This document shows, piece after piece, positions 1 through 9,200 of a stretch of DNA of 64,000 nt. A model generated the notes under the pieces. It was not told the DNA's origin. It saw nothing but the letters and a program-made list of their open reading frames with translations, and ran no database searches. Position numbers and translations under genes: made by a program. The DNA lies in NCBI GenBank assembly GCA_003254905.1, contig QANU01043002.1:397833-461832 (forward strand), given 5' to 3'. This stretch comes from Nissolia schottii (taxonomy: Eukaryota > Streptophyta > Magnoliopsida > Fabales > Fabaceae). Each line of letters opens with the position of its first letter. Position 1 is the stretch's first letter.

Positions 1-459
1 CACACACCTGCTTTCATGCCTACAGATCCGATACCAAACCAAACCAAACCAACTTGTAGTTTCTTCTCTTCTTTTCTATCTGCTTCTGTTTCCCCAAACT
101 TTCTCGAGATTAACCCCCCAAAGGAATTTAACTCCATATATTTTGTTCTGGGCTACAAATTTGTTAGCCGAAGTTCTATTTAAAAAAAGAAGAAGAAATT
201 AGGAAATTTAAACGGATTTCCAGTAGAAAAGAGAGAGAAAAAAGCTAAGTAATCATAATCCAAACCCTTTCATTAAACATAGTACTCCGCAATTGCCANA
301 GTTTCCATCTTTCTTTCGCTTTCCATTCCCCTCTTCACATAAACTCACAAACCTTCCATCATCATCTTCTTCTTCTTCCTCCTTACTTATTGTTTGTGCC
401 TTCAGCTTTCAGATGACAACAACCGGGTGAGCTCGCTCCACCGATCTGAATCCCTTGCA
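1..459 (+). promoter_or_regulatory. Promoter and 5' leader upstream of the 714-1931 gene
   Basis: No protein gene is visible here. The stretch is AT-rich at first and then very pyrimidine-rich (CTT/TCT runs around 310-400), as is common in plant core promoters and leaders. A minimal upstream ORF of five codons starts at 413 and stops at 428-430. Position 299 is an ambiguous base (n). The transcription start cannot be fixed from sequence alone. Confidence 0.45.
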
Positions 460-570
460 ATGGAGACAGAGAGGATGAAACATTTGATGCTCCTGTGTTG
501 CAGAATGCGAAGCAACCGTGTGGCTCTCGTGGGTGGAAACCACACCGCTGCCAGGTTCTGCAGTCGCTAA
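460..570 (+). CDS. Candidate regulatory upstream ORF, 36 residues
   Basis: An ATG at 460 opens a 36-codon reading frame that stops at 568-570, 143 nt before the main start at 714. The peptide begins METERMKHL, has a cysteine pair near residues 13-14 and ends in a basic/aromatic stretch (residues 29-36, HTAARFCSR-type). From memory, the closest Arabidopsis relatives of the downstream gene (At3g53400/At5g03190 group) are annotated with conserved peptide upstream ORFs, and this is the best-placed candidate here. Two longer overlapping frames exist in the same leader (495-707 and 518-736). The first ends six nt before the main ATG and the second overlaps it. The peptide identity is inference. What is seen directly is a leader crowded with AUGs in front of a conserved gene, which predicts translational repression of the main ORF. 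Confidence 0.5.
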   Translation: METERMKHLMLLCCRMRSNRVALVGGNHTAARFCSR

Positions 571-713
571 AGCTCCCTCCTTTCCAACTCGTTGGCTTTC
601 TTTCGCTTCACCTTCGCAATCATCTTCAGTTTTCTGCATCTGGGTCGGTATTCGTTTTCGCCCAATTGTGCCCCCATATCAACTCTCAAAAGGGATCCCT
701 GGATTGAAGAAAT

Positions 714-1931
714 ATGGAATTGGGTCGCATCTATGAAGAAGCCAAGAAGAACGGGAGCAAGTTGAAGGAGCATTTTCATGGTGGTAGAACAATTGCCTTG
801 AATCCCGATAATGTTATTGTGATAAGGATCCCAGATGCTCAGGTTTTGCGAATTTTGTCACGCTCTCTGTTTCTGGCTATTGTTCTTGTGTCTTTGCCTT
901 TCTTGGGAATCATTTTCAGGGGATTCCCTTCGAATTCGAGCTCATTTGCTTCTCCTGAATCCGGAGCTGCATCTGGTTATGTCAATGTGGAGCTGCTGAA
1001 TTCGGTTATGCGTGATTTGGCTTATGAAGGCCTCTACAGAAGTGGCGATAAGGCTCTAATTGTGAGCTCTTTTGATGGCTTTGGCGGCGTTGTTTGGTTC
1101 AATAGCAACGAGGTTGATGTGATCATGGACTCTGATTTGGAGGTGAAGAGCTTGTTCCCTGATGAGTCTTATGACTTTGTGTTTATTTCTAGCTCCGAAG
1201 ATGCCAAGTTTGTCGATCGAATTTTGAAAGTTGATGGCATTGTGGCCCTTCCATTGGGAACTAAACCATCCAATGCTGCTTTCAGAGAACAATCTAACTA
1301 TAGGGTTGTGCACCTTAGGCGATACGGATCCATCATTGTTGTGTTGAGGAAAACTGGTCTGGCAGATAAGTCGGCAGATTCTTCCCCAAAGAGGAAGATT
1401 TTCCAACTGGCAACAGAAGCCAAGGCAATGGCATTGAAGGGTCTTGAAGATGTGCTTCTCGAGCCACCAAGGGAGTCAATTGCCAAATCCGAGTACATGA
1501 AGAATTTCAAGTACCTACCTGACTTGTTGGGTGATTCTCTTGAAGGTTTCAGCAGAAGGATCTTCATTGGTGTTGGCTTGCCTGAGGAAAACAAGGGTGT
1601 GGTGCAATGGTTCGAGCAGAACTACCCAAAGAAAAATGCGAAATTTGAGATTCATAGTATCTTTGCTCCTCATACAGATGTTTCTGCTTGGTTATCCAAG
1701 CATGTGAAGGAGGAAGAGTATGTTGTGATGAAGGCAGAAGCAGAGGTAGTGGAGGAGATGATAAAGAATAGGACAGTGTGCTTGGTGGATGAACTATTCT
1801 TAGAGTGTAAGAATGAGTGGTGGCAGAAAGGGAAGAAGAGAAAGAAGAGTGGAAGAGCGTATTGGGAGTGCTTAGCCTTGTATGGAAGGCTGAGGGATGA
1901 GGGAGTTGCAGTGCACCAATGGTGGGGTTGA
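714..1931 (+). CDS. Single-exon membrane-anchored, methyltransferase-like plant protein, 405 aa
   Basis: The ATG at 714 opens an uninterrupted 405-codon frame ending in TGA at 1929-1931. The N-terminus (about residues 1-40) is basic and mixed. Residues of roughly 46-68 form one hydrophobic segment (LSRSLFLAIVLVSLPFLGII), so the protein is probably a type II membrane protein with its C-terminal domain in the Golgi/ER lumen. Residues ~105-200 have the alternating strand/acidic-turn pattern of a Rossmann-like SAM-dependent methyltransferase fold (ALIVSS...IMDSD...YDFVFIS). The C-terminus is rich in Lys/Trp (residues ~380-405, ending HQWWG). The family is a plant-specific uncharacterised group that I relate to Arabidopsis At3g53400/At5g03190, with catalytic activity unproven. 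An AATAAA at 2105-2110 is a plausible polyadenylation signal. The gene is on the opposite strand to, and convergent with, the 5-oxoprolinase relic. Confidence 0.85.
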   Translation: MELGRIYEEAKKNGSKLKEHFHGGRTIALNPDNVIVIRIPDAQVLRILSRSLFLAIVLVSLPFLGIIFRGFPSNSSSFASPESGAASGYVNVELLNSVMRDLAYEGLYRSGDKALIVSSFDGFGGVVWFNSNEVDVIMDSDLEVKSLFPDESYDFVFISSSEDAKFVDRILKVDGIVALPLGTKPSNAAFREQSNYRVVHLRRYGSIIVVLRKTGLADKSADSSPKRKIFQLATEAKAMALKGLEDVLLEPPRESIAKSEYMKNFKYLPDLLGDSLEGFSRRIFIGVGLPEENKGVVQWFEQNYPKKNAKFEIHSIFAPHTDVSAWLSKHVKEEEYVVMKAEAEVVEEMIKNRTVCLVDELFLECKNEWWQKGKKRKKSGRAYWECLALYGRLRDEGVAVHQWWG

Positions 1932-2711
1932 CCGTTGACTTCAATGGAGATATCTTGGGTTAGTAATATAGCCTGCTAGGTGTTCTGCACTGTTACATTG
2001 TTGGCTTCTTCTTTCTTAGTGTTCTGTGTGTAGTTTGTGCCAAGAGTGGTGCATGTTTGTGTTCCCTTTTCATAGTGCTACTGTGATGATGTGATAGTGC
2101 TACAAATAAAAAGGCTTGTTTTCCTTGGTTCTTTTTGTTATTCTGTTTAATTGTGATGTGTGGTTGTAATGCCATTATTTAATTGTGCTGGTTTAGCAGA
2201 CATGGTAGGAAGATTTGTTTTTATTTGTTAAATAATATGCTAAGAAGATCATCAGCCTAATTAGTAAATGGACAAAGAAAAAGTACTTCTACACAATATT
2301 TTATAAGAACTAGAAATAATTTTAAAAGAACCCAAGTTTAAAGGTCTACAGCTTTGAAGTAGTATAGTTCAAAAGCATTAAATTAATATATGGGTTACAA
2401 TTAACATGTCATTTAGAATAACAAAAGCCATAGATTCAGGATTGTTTTAACTTTTTAAGCTACAATGTACACAAATCACAAATGCAGTGCAGTGTAACAA
2501 ACAAATTAAACTCCATTCTGCATATTAGTGGTAAGAGATGTAAACCAAAAAACAAAAACTCCATTCTTTTGATTACAAGCTTAATTTCCTTCAAAATTCA
2601 TTCATTTTATATAAAGATTAATTGATAATACAGAGCAGACATAATTTAAAACACAACACAAATATTCATACAAACTATATAAAGCAAATAGACACACTTA
2701 ATAAATAACAA
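1932..2711. other. 3' UTR and convergent intergenic spacer
   Basis: This is AT-rich DNA between the stop of the + strand gene and the 3' end of the - strand 5-oxoprolinase relic. AATAAA occurs at 2105-2110. No conserved reading frame, RNA gene or repeat is recognised. Confidence 0.5.
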
Positions 2712-5700
2712 TCACTTAGGAGAACCCCATCCACCATCACCAGGAGTTAAAATCTGAATAATGTCCCCTGCCTGTGCTTGAACTGTGTTCTTTCCACCAA
2801 TATAAATCTTTCTCTTATCTTTCCTGATGAGGAAGTTGGCTCCACAAGCTCCATTTTTCCTACCTTTCAATCCTTTTGGTGCACAAACACTCCTCTCCGA
2901 GAGAATGGTCAGTGTCACCAGGCACTTGAATTCTATCTCTCTGACTATTCCATTACCTCCTTTGTAGAGTCCATCACCAGCACTGTTCTCTCTTATTCCA
3001 AATTTGTCTACTACAGCATACCTTTGCTCAAGAATCTCTACATCAGTAATTTTAGTGTTTGACATGTGAACATGAACACCACTGGTCCCATCCCAGGTTG
3101 GACCAGCCCCACCTCCAATTGTTTCACAGTAACCAAAAGTATCATCCCTAAAAGTGTCGTTATTCATGCAGCCCTGAGAACAAGCACATGCCTGAAATGC
3201 TTAGTATAACATCAGTTACTCTCTGAGATGTGAGAACGTTCCTGGAAACTACTGCAGCCTTGTCGCTGGGAGAGAGGAGTGATCCTGCTGGTATATGAAT
3301 CTTTATCGGAGCCAGACAACCTTGGTTGAGGAATATCGACATCCACCAAGAAGTGGAGGCTATATATCACAGCTGCAGCTGTCATGGCTTCTGGAGCATT
3401 CTAGTTGCCATAAACTTCTTCACTTGCCCCGCTAAAATCAAAAACAGCTTCTCCTTTATCAGAATCAATGGTAAGTCCCAAATGAATGACAGACCCATCA
3501 TCCTTTAATACGAGTAGTTAGAGAAATAAAAGTAGTTAAGAGGTTAGTAGGTAGTTAGTTATGAGCCACAACGGCCATATCTGAATAACCACTGAAACTG
3601 AATGGGAAATTCAGTTATAAAAGCAGTGTAATAAGGAAATGAAAGGCAATGAAATAATAGTACCATCTTCTCCTACTCTCTTCTCTCTGTTCTCTCTGCT
3701 CTCTGTTCTCTACCTCTGTTTTCTTCTTTTCTCTCCATTTCTCTCTATTTCTCTTCTACAATCCTATCATCCATGTAGTCCTCTTCTTCAACTGTTATAG
3801 TATTTCCATCTCCAAGCTTGGTTGTCCGAGATTTAATCCTAGGGACAATTGACTTGATCATCTCTCTCACTGCCTCTTCTGCATTAAGTCTCACGTAATT
3901 CATGTAATCCTGAACAGTCTCCAGCCCATACTGCTCAATAAGCTCGCCAACAAGGTTTATTCTCCTTTGGTTTGCAGCAATCTGTGCTCTAAGATCGGAT
4001 AAGTTGTCTTGAATCTTGCGAGTTCCTGGGACCTTATATGGTGCTTCATCAGCTGTGGGGAATTGAAGCAATTTAACAATTCCTTTTTCTTGGAAAACTC
4101 CTTTTTCCACAAGCTTGAATGCTTTTATCGCAGCCCCTTCTTCCCAAATAAAGTTTGACAAAGCAAGCATGCTGCCAGGAGAGATGCCCCCAATTTTTTC
4201 ATGTTGCCCTCTATTTGCCACAAAAAATACAAGCTTCCCATTGTGAAGATAGGTGTGATCACAGTCATGTCAGGGAGATGGCTACCTCCGGCACGAGGAT
4301 GGTTGGTCAGCAACACATCTCGTTCGTTGAAATTGTCGCCCCAATAGTTACGGTGCCAACAAAAAGTGGTGGACATAACTCCCAGGTGTGCTGGGATATG
4401 AGGGGCATTGGCAAGCAGTCCCTCATCAGGACCAAAGAGGGCACAAGAGAAATCCAGCCATTCCTTTATATTTGTCGATATGGACTGCACAAGCATGCTG
4501 GGGTCCTGCACCACCAAAGCAAGCAAGAGCATGGTTCCTTGTCTCATGGCCCTTCATCTCAGTCAATTGTAGTATTGGACGACACATTGTTTCATTGGCA
4601 ACATCAACAAATCCCTGTGCAATCTCTTCAACTGTCATGTCCTTTGCAGTTGGATCCTGGTTCTTTCTGTAGGAGTTTATTTGCTCAGCAAGCTTCTGGA
4701 ATTCCTCTCTAGTTGCATTGACTTCTAGAGGTTGATCCTCATTTGGACTAAAAATGCATGGAAAATGATTAGGGATAATTTATCCTAAAATTAAGTTGGC
4801 ATCTGTTACTGCCAAATCTCCACCCTTCCTGTAACAATGGGACCGGGTTGTGCACCAACTGATTTTGGTCCTACTCTGAAAGTACCAAACTGAAACTTCA
4901 ACTTAGATCCACCACCAGCAGCAACAGTGTTTATGTCAAGTTGAGGTGCTTGTATTATGGCTCCAGCAATCTGAGTTTGAAGGACCTGTTCATATTGTCC
5001 CACGTAACGGCTTACATCGGTAGATGTGCCTCCCATATGAAAACCTATCAAGGGCTTGTTTGTTTCAATCCCAAAAAGAGTTTGAGTAGCCAACAACACC
5101 ACCAGCAGGGCCAGATAAGACTGCTTTGTGTCCTGAAAATCTGCTTTCTGGTGCAAGCCCTCCATAAACAGAACATTCACCTTTCCATGAGTATCATCAA
5201 ATTTTAATATGAACCCTGACAAGTACTCTTTAATTACTGGACTCAAATAAGCATCCATGGTAGCTGTTAGACCCTGAGGAACAGCTCGAACCATGGGAGT
5301 CAATGCCATGACAAGGAAACATGCCCAAAACCCAAACTCTTACCCACAATCACTTCATGATGTGGATTAGTGTAAGAATGCATCAACACAAAAGCCAAAC
5401 AGCTTATCCCTTTCTCAAACAATCCAGTCAACAAAGGCTTCAGTTCTTCTTCATTTGGCTGCTTCACAATTCTAACAATGTCGCCTGATATTCCCTTTAC
5501 TAGATCTGCAGAAGATTTATGTGTATCTTCCTCCTCCTCCTCATGGACAAGCTCAATTCTTTCATCTACCTCTATCACCTCTTATAAAGATCTGAAGGTT
5601 TCGGAACAGTGAGGTCAAATATGTTGGGGCGAGCTTGTTTGCCGATTTAAAGAAGATCATGAACTCCCCGAGTCACACACAGGGCAATTCTTTCCCCTTT

Positions 5701-5979
5701 TCTCTCTATAAGTGCATTTGTTGCCACAGTCGTACCCATCCGAATCCACTTTATCTTGTCAGTGGGTATTTTTGAGTTCCGAGGAATTCTCTCCCCTGTA
5801 TATTCTTCAAGGATCCTCCTGATTCCTTCAACCGGTGCATCATCATAGTCGGCTGGATCAACAGATCGAAGCTTTAAGACTTGACCATTGGGTTGTCCGG
5901 GAATTTCAGCATAGACATCAGTGAATGTGCCCCCTCTATCAATGCAGAACCTTAACTTTCCTTCATTGAAGCTTCCCAT
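2712..5979 (-). pseudogene. 5-oxoprolinase (OXP1) pseudogene
   Basis: On the minus strand the N-terminal ATG at 5979 and the C-terminal stop at 2712-2714 enclose homology to plant 5-oxoprolinase, the ATP-dependent cytosolic enzyme that opens 5-oxoproline to glutamate in glutathione turnover. Recognisable pieces in order are the DRGGTFTDV start (5647-5979), the HPH-type middle (5300-5578), the GGTSTDVSRY region (4806-5309), ETMCRP...[11 protein letters not shown] (~4490-4640), the GGSHLPD region (4125-4490), the GGISPGSM block (3770-4221) and the NQGCLAP / TWDGTSG / GGGWGSP tail (2712-3500). It is not functional. There are stop codons after GVHDLL (~5655), near 4780 and in YGN*NAPEA (~3405). 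Single-base and short deletions occur near 5580, 5303, 5150 and 4840, and further frame breaks near 4220 and 3170. About 270 residues are missing after QHACA, and a 262-bp insertion sits at 3504-3765. The conserved GFDMGG reads GFHMGG. The full-length enzyme is about 1,260 residues. Confidence 0.93.
3504..3765 (+). mobile_element. 262-bp LTR-like insertion inside the 5-oxoprolinase pseudogene
   Basis: The insertion interrupts the codons after EEEDYMDD. It is bracketed by a direct repeat ATCATCC (3497-3503 and 3766-3772), as expected for a target-site duplication, although only 5 bp would be normal for an LTR element. Its interior has LTR-like landmarks on the + strand: GTTAGTAGGTAGTTAGTTA, then a TATA-like TTATAAAAGCAG (~3615), then a long CT-rich tract (3665-3760). 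Terminal TG/CA is not clean. A solo LTR or TRIM-type LTR fragment is my best guess, and other non-autonomous insertions are possible. Confidence 0.5.
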
Positions 5980-6026
5980 TTCTACTCACAAAGCTTCATA
6001 TGTAAACAAATTTCTGATACAGCTGC

Positions 6027-6299
6027 CTGCAACAAACATAGGAAAATTAGAGATCATTGTAATCATTCTTCCCTGCAAAGTATTGAAAAGCTGACTGAAA
6101 ATACTGTAAAGCAGAAAGCATCTAAACTTGAATTTACTTATCATAGTTCAGACTTCAGAATTTCACTTGGCAATTTCATAGAACATGTGATTAACACAAT
6201 ATATAAGATTATAGGAAAGGAAGAAACTGCAGTGAGCAATCACAGTAAGCAAATTTTACAAGATACATGATCACAATAGGGGCTACATAGCAAACTAAC
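6027..6299 (-). other. Conserved 5'-UTR intron of the 5-oxoprolinase pseudogene
   Basis: On the minus strand there is a good donor (CTAGGGAG/GTTAGTTT at 6299) and a good acceptor (TTTGTTGCAG/GCAGCTG ending at 6027). They lie 47 nt upstream of the pseudogene ATG. Retention of a leader intron shows that the relic is a decayed genomic copy of the gene and not a processed retrocopy. Confidence 0.55.
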
Positions 6300-7232
6300 C
6301 TCCCTAGACAATTCAGCAGCGGGAACTCCAAAACTGAAATTTAGATTTGAATACTCAATTAGGTCCTATCCAAAGTGAGTTGTTATTATGCTAAAATAAT
6401 TGAACCAAAATATTCAGTGGCCATGTTCCTTGTTAGTATGCACCTTATTGATACAAAATAAATATCCGATGTAAAATGGGGTGAAGTCTTAAATGGACCT
6501 TGCAACTAAGGGTGCTTGATGCACTTATAAGGGTGTATTGTGGTCATTGGCGTTGTAGATTGAGGGTAAAAAGAAACCGTTTACTTGCATTAATGAGAGG
6601 GGCAATTAACAAATGTTAATTGTCAATCATTTTAAATTTAGTTAATAATCACAGTAATATAACGGTGTCGTTTTCATGTTCAACTCTAACGACATTCTCC
6701 CTACCCACCACTTCATTTTCCCCGCCCTCCACTTGCACTGCCACCATAGGATGTTGATGACAAAATACCAGAAAAACACCTCAGTCTGAGACTTGAATGC
6801 TTTCAATCATCGCCGCCAGTTATCCACTCACCATGAACCCCCCCAAGCCTCGTATAGATCTGAGACCTCTGGTGCCACCGTCGCCGTTCGGCTCGCCCCC
6901 ACATCCATTGCCCGCACCACTGCACTCCCCACTTTCGTTTATCTGCGGATGGGGCGGAAGGAAGCATTGCAAATGGGTATGGGTTATTGCTTTATTTCTT
7001 TTGTTTTGTTTCAATTGATTCTCATTAAAATGGGGGATCACAATTAATTAGTAGTCTCTTAACCGGCACAGGTCAAACTTACACTCTATAGGCAGTTAAA
7101 TTCTTCTGTACCACAAGGTGCATCAGGCTCCTTAAGACTTCACCTATAAAATGGTAGTAAGAAAATCGAAGCAGAAATTATTATCTTCTGGTATATTAAT
7201 TTTATAATGTCATTATGTTATATGATCGCCAA
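6300..7232. other. Intergenic region with no supported gene
   Basis: The first part is AT-rich. A GC-richer island at 6660-6960 contains short overlapping open frames on both strands, with no domain, signal peptide or splice context I can recognise. It may be a remnant exon or a promoter island for either flanking gene. I do not call a gene. Confidence 0.4.
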
Positions 7233-7304
7233 GTGGCTGTAGTTTAGTGGTAAGAATTCCACGTTGTGGCCGTGGAGACCTGGGCTCGAATCCCAGCAGC
7301 CACA
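7233..7304 (+). tRNA. tRNA-His (anticodon GTG)
   Basis: The 72-nt sequence folds as a complete cloverleaf. The acceptor arm is GTGGCTG (7233-7239) with CAGCCAC (7297-7303) and discriminator A7304. A D-arm follows with TAGTTTAGTGG, which also matches the internal A-box. The anticodon stem is CCACG/CGTGG with loop TTGTGGC and anticodon GTG at 7266-7268. The T-arm is CTGGG-CTCGAAT-CCCAG, whose loop carries the B-box. There is no intron. A TTTT run at 7314-7317 is a proper RNA polymerase III terminator. It lies directly upstream of the OST4 promoter, on the same strand. Confidence 0.97.
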
Positions 7305-7342
7305 CTAGAATTGTTTTCTTCTTTTTCTTCGAACCTTAGCAC

Positions 7343-7360
7343 TTAAACGACGTCGTTTAA
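7343..7360. promoter_or_regulatory. Perfect 18-bp palindrome with ACGT core upstream of OST4
   Basis: TTAAACGACGTCGTTTAA is its own reverse complement and has a GACGTC centre, the kind of site bound by bZIP factors (ACGT core). It lies between the tRNA terminator and the OST4 leader, in the position of a proximal promoter element. The function is inference. Confidence 0.5.
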
Positions 7361-7501
7361 TAGCTTGCCCTTTTATCAAGGTCAAGGTCAACTACTGAAG
7401 GAAGCAAAAACCCCTTGCTTTGAATTTCAAAAGGAGTTGTATGCTTCTGAGTTCCGACCCCAAATTCACAACCATCTCCCATTGCTGCAGCGTCACAAAA
7501 G

Positions 7502-8162
7502 GTCAATTTCTGATTCATAACCTTTTTTTTATATGATTTCGTTCTTTGTATTACTGGATCTGTTTGTTTCGGTATTGAATTTTCGCCATTTATCCCTAAT
7601 TGAAATAGTAGATTTTTTAAACCTGTTTTTTTAATTATATGGAAGGAGCAGATTGCATTTTGGGTCCGTTCTGATTGTCAATGATGCGTGAATTTGAAAA
7701 TTCTTTATTTTTCCCTCCTTCTGTTCAGTTTCAGTCGCCTTTAGCTTTGAAAGCTCTGTTTGGATTTGAGATCCGAATCCAATGATCCACATTTTGTTTC
7801 ATGTGATGGGGAATTCGTTAACAGAACCCATATAACAATTCAAGCTTGCTACAACACTTTAGATGATGTATTGGATTGTAATTTGTGAGCAATGTGAAAG
7901 GGCTTCATGGGTAGGGTGGGTGGTTTTGCACAAATTTGTGCATTGTTTGGTCAATGAGGTAACTAGCTAGCTAGATAATCAAGGGCTTTGAAATTTGAAT
8001 TGATGATTTGGAAATATGATGGCAAACTTGTTAGTGATTGGTTTGAAAATATGAGCTTGTTTTTCTGAAATTTTATATCTGGATATTTGAAATTATGGTA
8101 GTGAGTGGTATTTGATGTTGTGCTTACTTCCTTTTACTTTTTTCTCTTGCTGCCTCCACCAG
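7502..8162 (+). other. 5'-UTR intron of OST4
   Basis: The donor is CACAAAAG/GTCAATTT at 7502 and the acceptor is GCCTCCACCAG/GAAGTT ending at 8162. The intron is 661 nt, T-rich, and ends ten nt before the ATG. Leader introns next to the ATG are common in short plant housekeeping genes and often raise expression. Confidence 0.7.
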
Positions 8163-8172
8163 GAAGTTAAAG

Positions 8173-8286
8173 ATGATTGATGATCAAGCCTTGGGATTCA
8201 TTGCCAACTATCTTGGCGTCTTCATTTTTGGTTTGGTTATAGCGTATCACTTGGTCACAGCAGACCCCAAATATGAAGCCAGCTAG
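8173..8286 (+). CDS. Oligosaccharyltransferase subunit OST4, 37 aa
   Basis: The ATG at 8173 begins a 37-codon frame ending in TAG at 8284-8286. The product starts [17 protein letters not shown] and ends ADPKYEAS, matching the usual plant OST4 layout: a short lumenal N-terminus, one transmembrane helix (about residues 9-29, [20 protein letters not shown]) and a short cytosolic tail with the DPK motif. OST4 is the smallest subunit of the ER oligosaccharyltransferase, which transfers the Glc3Man9GlcNAc2 glycan to Asn-X-Ser/Thr. It stabilises the STT3 catalytic subunit. The leader is spliced (intron 7502-8162). The length and charge pattern match the family, so the identification is firm despite the small size. 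Confidence 0.95.
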   Translation: MIDDQALGFIANYLGVFIFGLVIAYHLVTADPKYEAS

Positions 8287-8921
8287 ATTACTTTGAATTT
8301 TCTGATGTATTCGAGACACAAGTTTGATGGATTCAGGTTTTGTTGAATGCTGATTGATCTGTTAGGTCAGTTTGTATGACTTAATATTTGATGATACCAG
8401 AATTTTGTGGCTTATGCCAACTTAATCTTTCAATAATTAGAAGCATAGGTTAACCATATCAGATTTTGTGTCGCTCTGTTTGCTGGTTTATACTTGGTAT
8501 AGTAGATTATTGTATAGATGAACTAAGGATGCAAAGTACGGATTAGCTATGGAGTTGTTTAATGATTAACCAAGATGGTGAATCGTTGATTGACCCGAAT
8601 TCACTCCCCAAGGTTGCCCCAGCCAAAAGCTTGTAACAGCAAACATAAACTACTATTGCCTTTATTTTTTGCTCACTCATGATTGCTATTAATTTTTAGA
8701 GAAATAAGTAGTAACAGGTTTTTCATACATAGAACAAATATTCTCTGAAGGTCGGGTGAAACATATGAAGATCCATAATACAGCCTTACATGGCATATTC
8801 ATCCATTAAAGGATGATAAACATGATGAGAAGATGTGCGGGTGAACTTTTTATTTTACAGTACATACATGCAATGCAACCTGGGTCATGATACGTGTATT
8901 TGCTGTTGTACCATATTAGCC
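8287..8921. other. OST4 3' UTR and spacer
   Basis: AT-rich, no gene seen. The OST4 3' UTR probably ends within about 200 nt of the stop. The right part overlaps the 3' UTR of the minus-strand proline-rich gene at 8922. Confidence 0.4.
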
Positions 8922-9200
8922 TCAAGGATTAGTGGTGGTAGTAGTAGTAGTGGTGGCTGGTGGGGTGAAAGATGGAATTGTGGGAATTGAGGAGATATCA
9001 GGAACTGTGATAATTGGCGGAGGCAACTTGTACTCTGGCCACTCAGTTACTGGAGGAAGAGGAGGAAATTTCAGGCCAGGAATTTTGCCCACATAGGGCA
9101 ATTTTGGTGCCAAAAGTTTTCTACTCGCTTGGACCCTGCCAATGCTTAAAAGTGACAAAGCAATGAAGAAAGCTAAGACAAATAAACGGGAGGAGGCCAT
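8922..9200 (-). CDS. Small secreted proline-rich protein (copy A), 92 aa
   Basis: The first ATG of the minus-strand frame is at 9200 (CAT at 9198-9200). The frame remains open upstream but only with non-ATG codons. Residues 1-25 are a signal peptide (MASSRLFVLAFFIALSLLS) with likely cleavage near VQA/SRKLL. The mature part is Pro-rich (PPLPP, LPPPII, PTIPSFTPPA) and ends in a run of eight Thr followed by NP. A TATA box (TTATAAAAAC, ~9323-9333) lies about 125 nt upstream of the ATG. This is a cell-wall HRGP-type protein. The function of the family is unknown beyond likely extracellular location and proline hydroxylation. It is the most divergent member of the local array together with the 41.5-kb copy (SRKLLA in place of the RHLLQT junction). 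Confidence 0.75.
   Translation of the reverse strand: MASSRLFVLAFFIALSLLSIGRVQASRKLLAPKLPYVGKIPGLKFPPLPPVTEWPEYKLPPPIITVPDISSIPTIPSFTPPATTTTTTTTNP

Noticed and set aside
495..707. Longer alternative uORFs (495-707 and 518-736) as the functional peptide
   Set aside because: Both start downstream of the 36-codon uORF and are longer than typical plant conserved-peptide uORFs. Kept as alternatives, not called.
4155..4712. 185-codon + strand frame across the 5-oxoprolinase pseudogene
   Set aside because: Antisense shadow. The minus strand carries unmistakable 5-oxoprolinase homology.
6793..7047. Short overlapping + strand frames in the 6.7-7.0 kb GC island
   Set aside because: No recognisable domain and no intron/exon support, so kept only as spacer.
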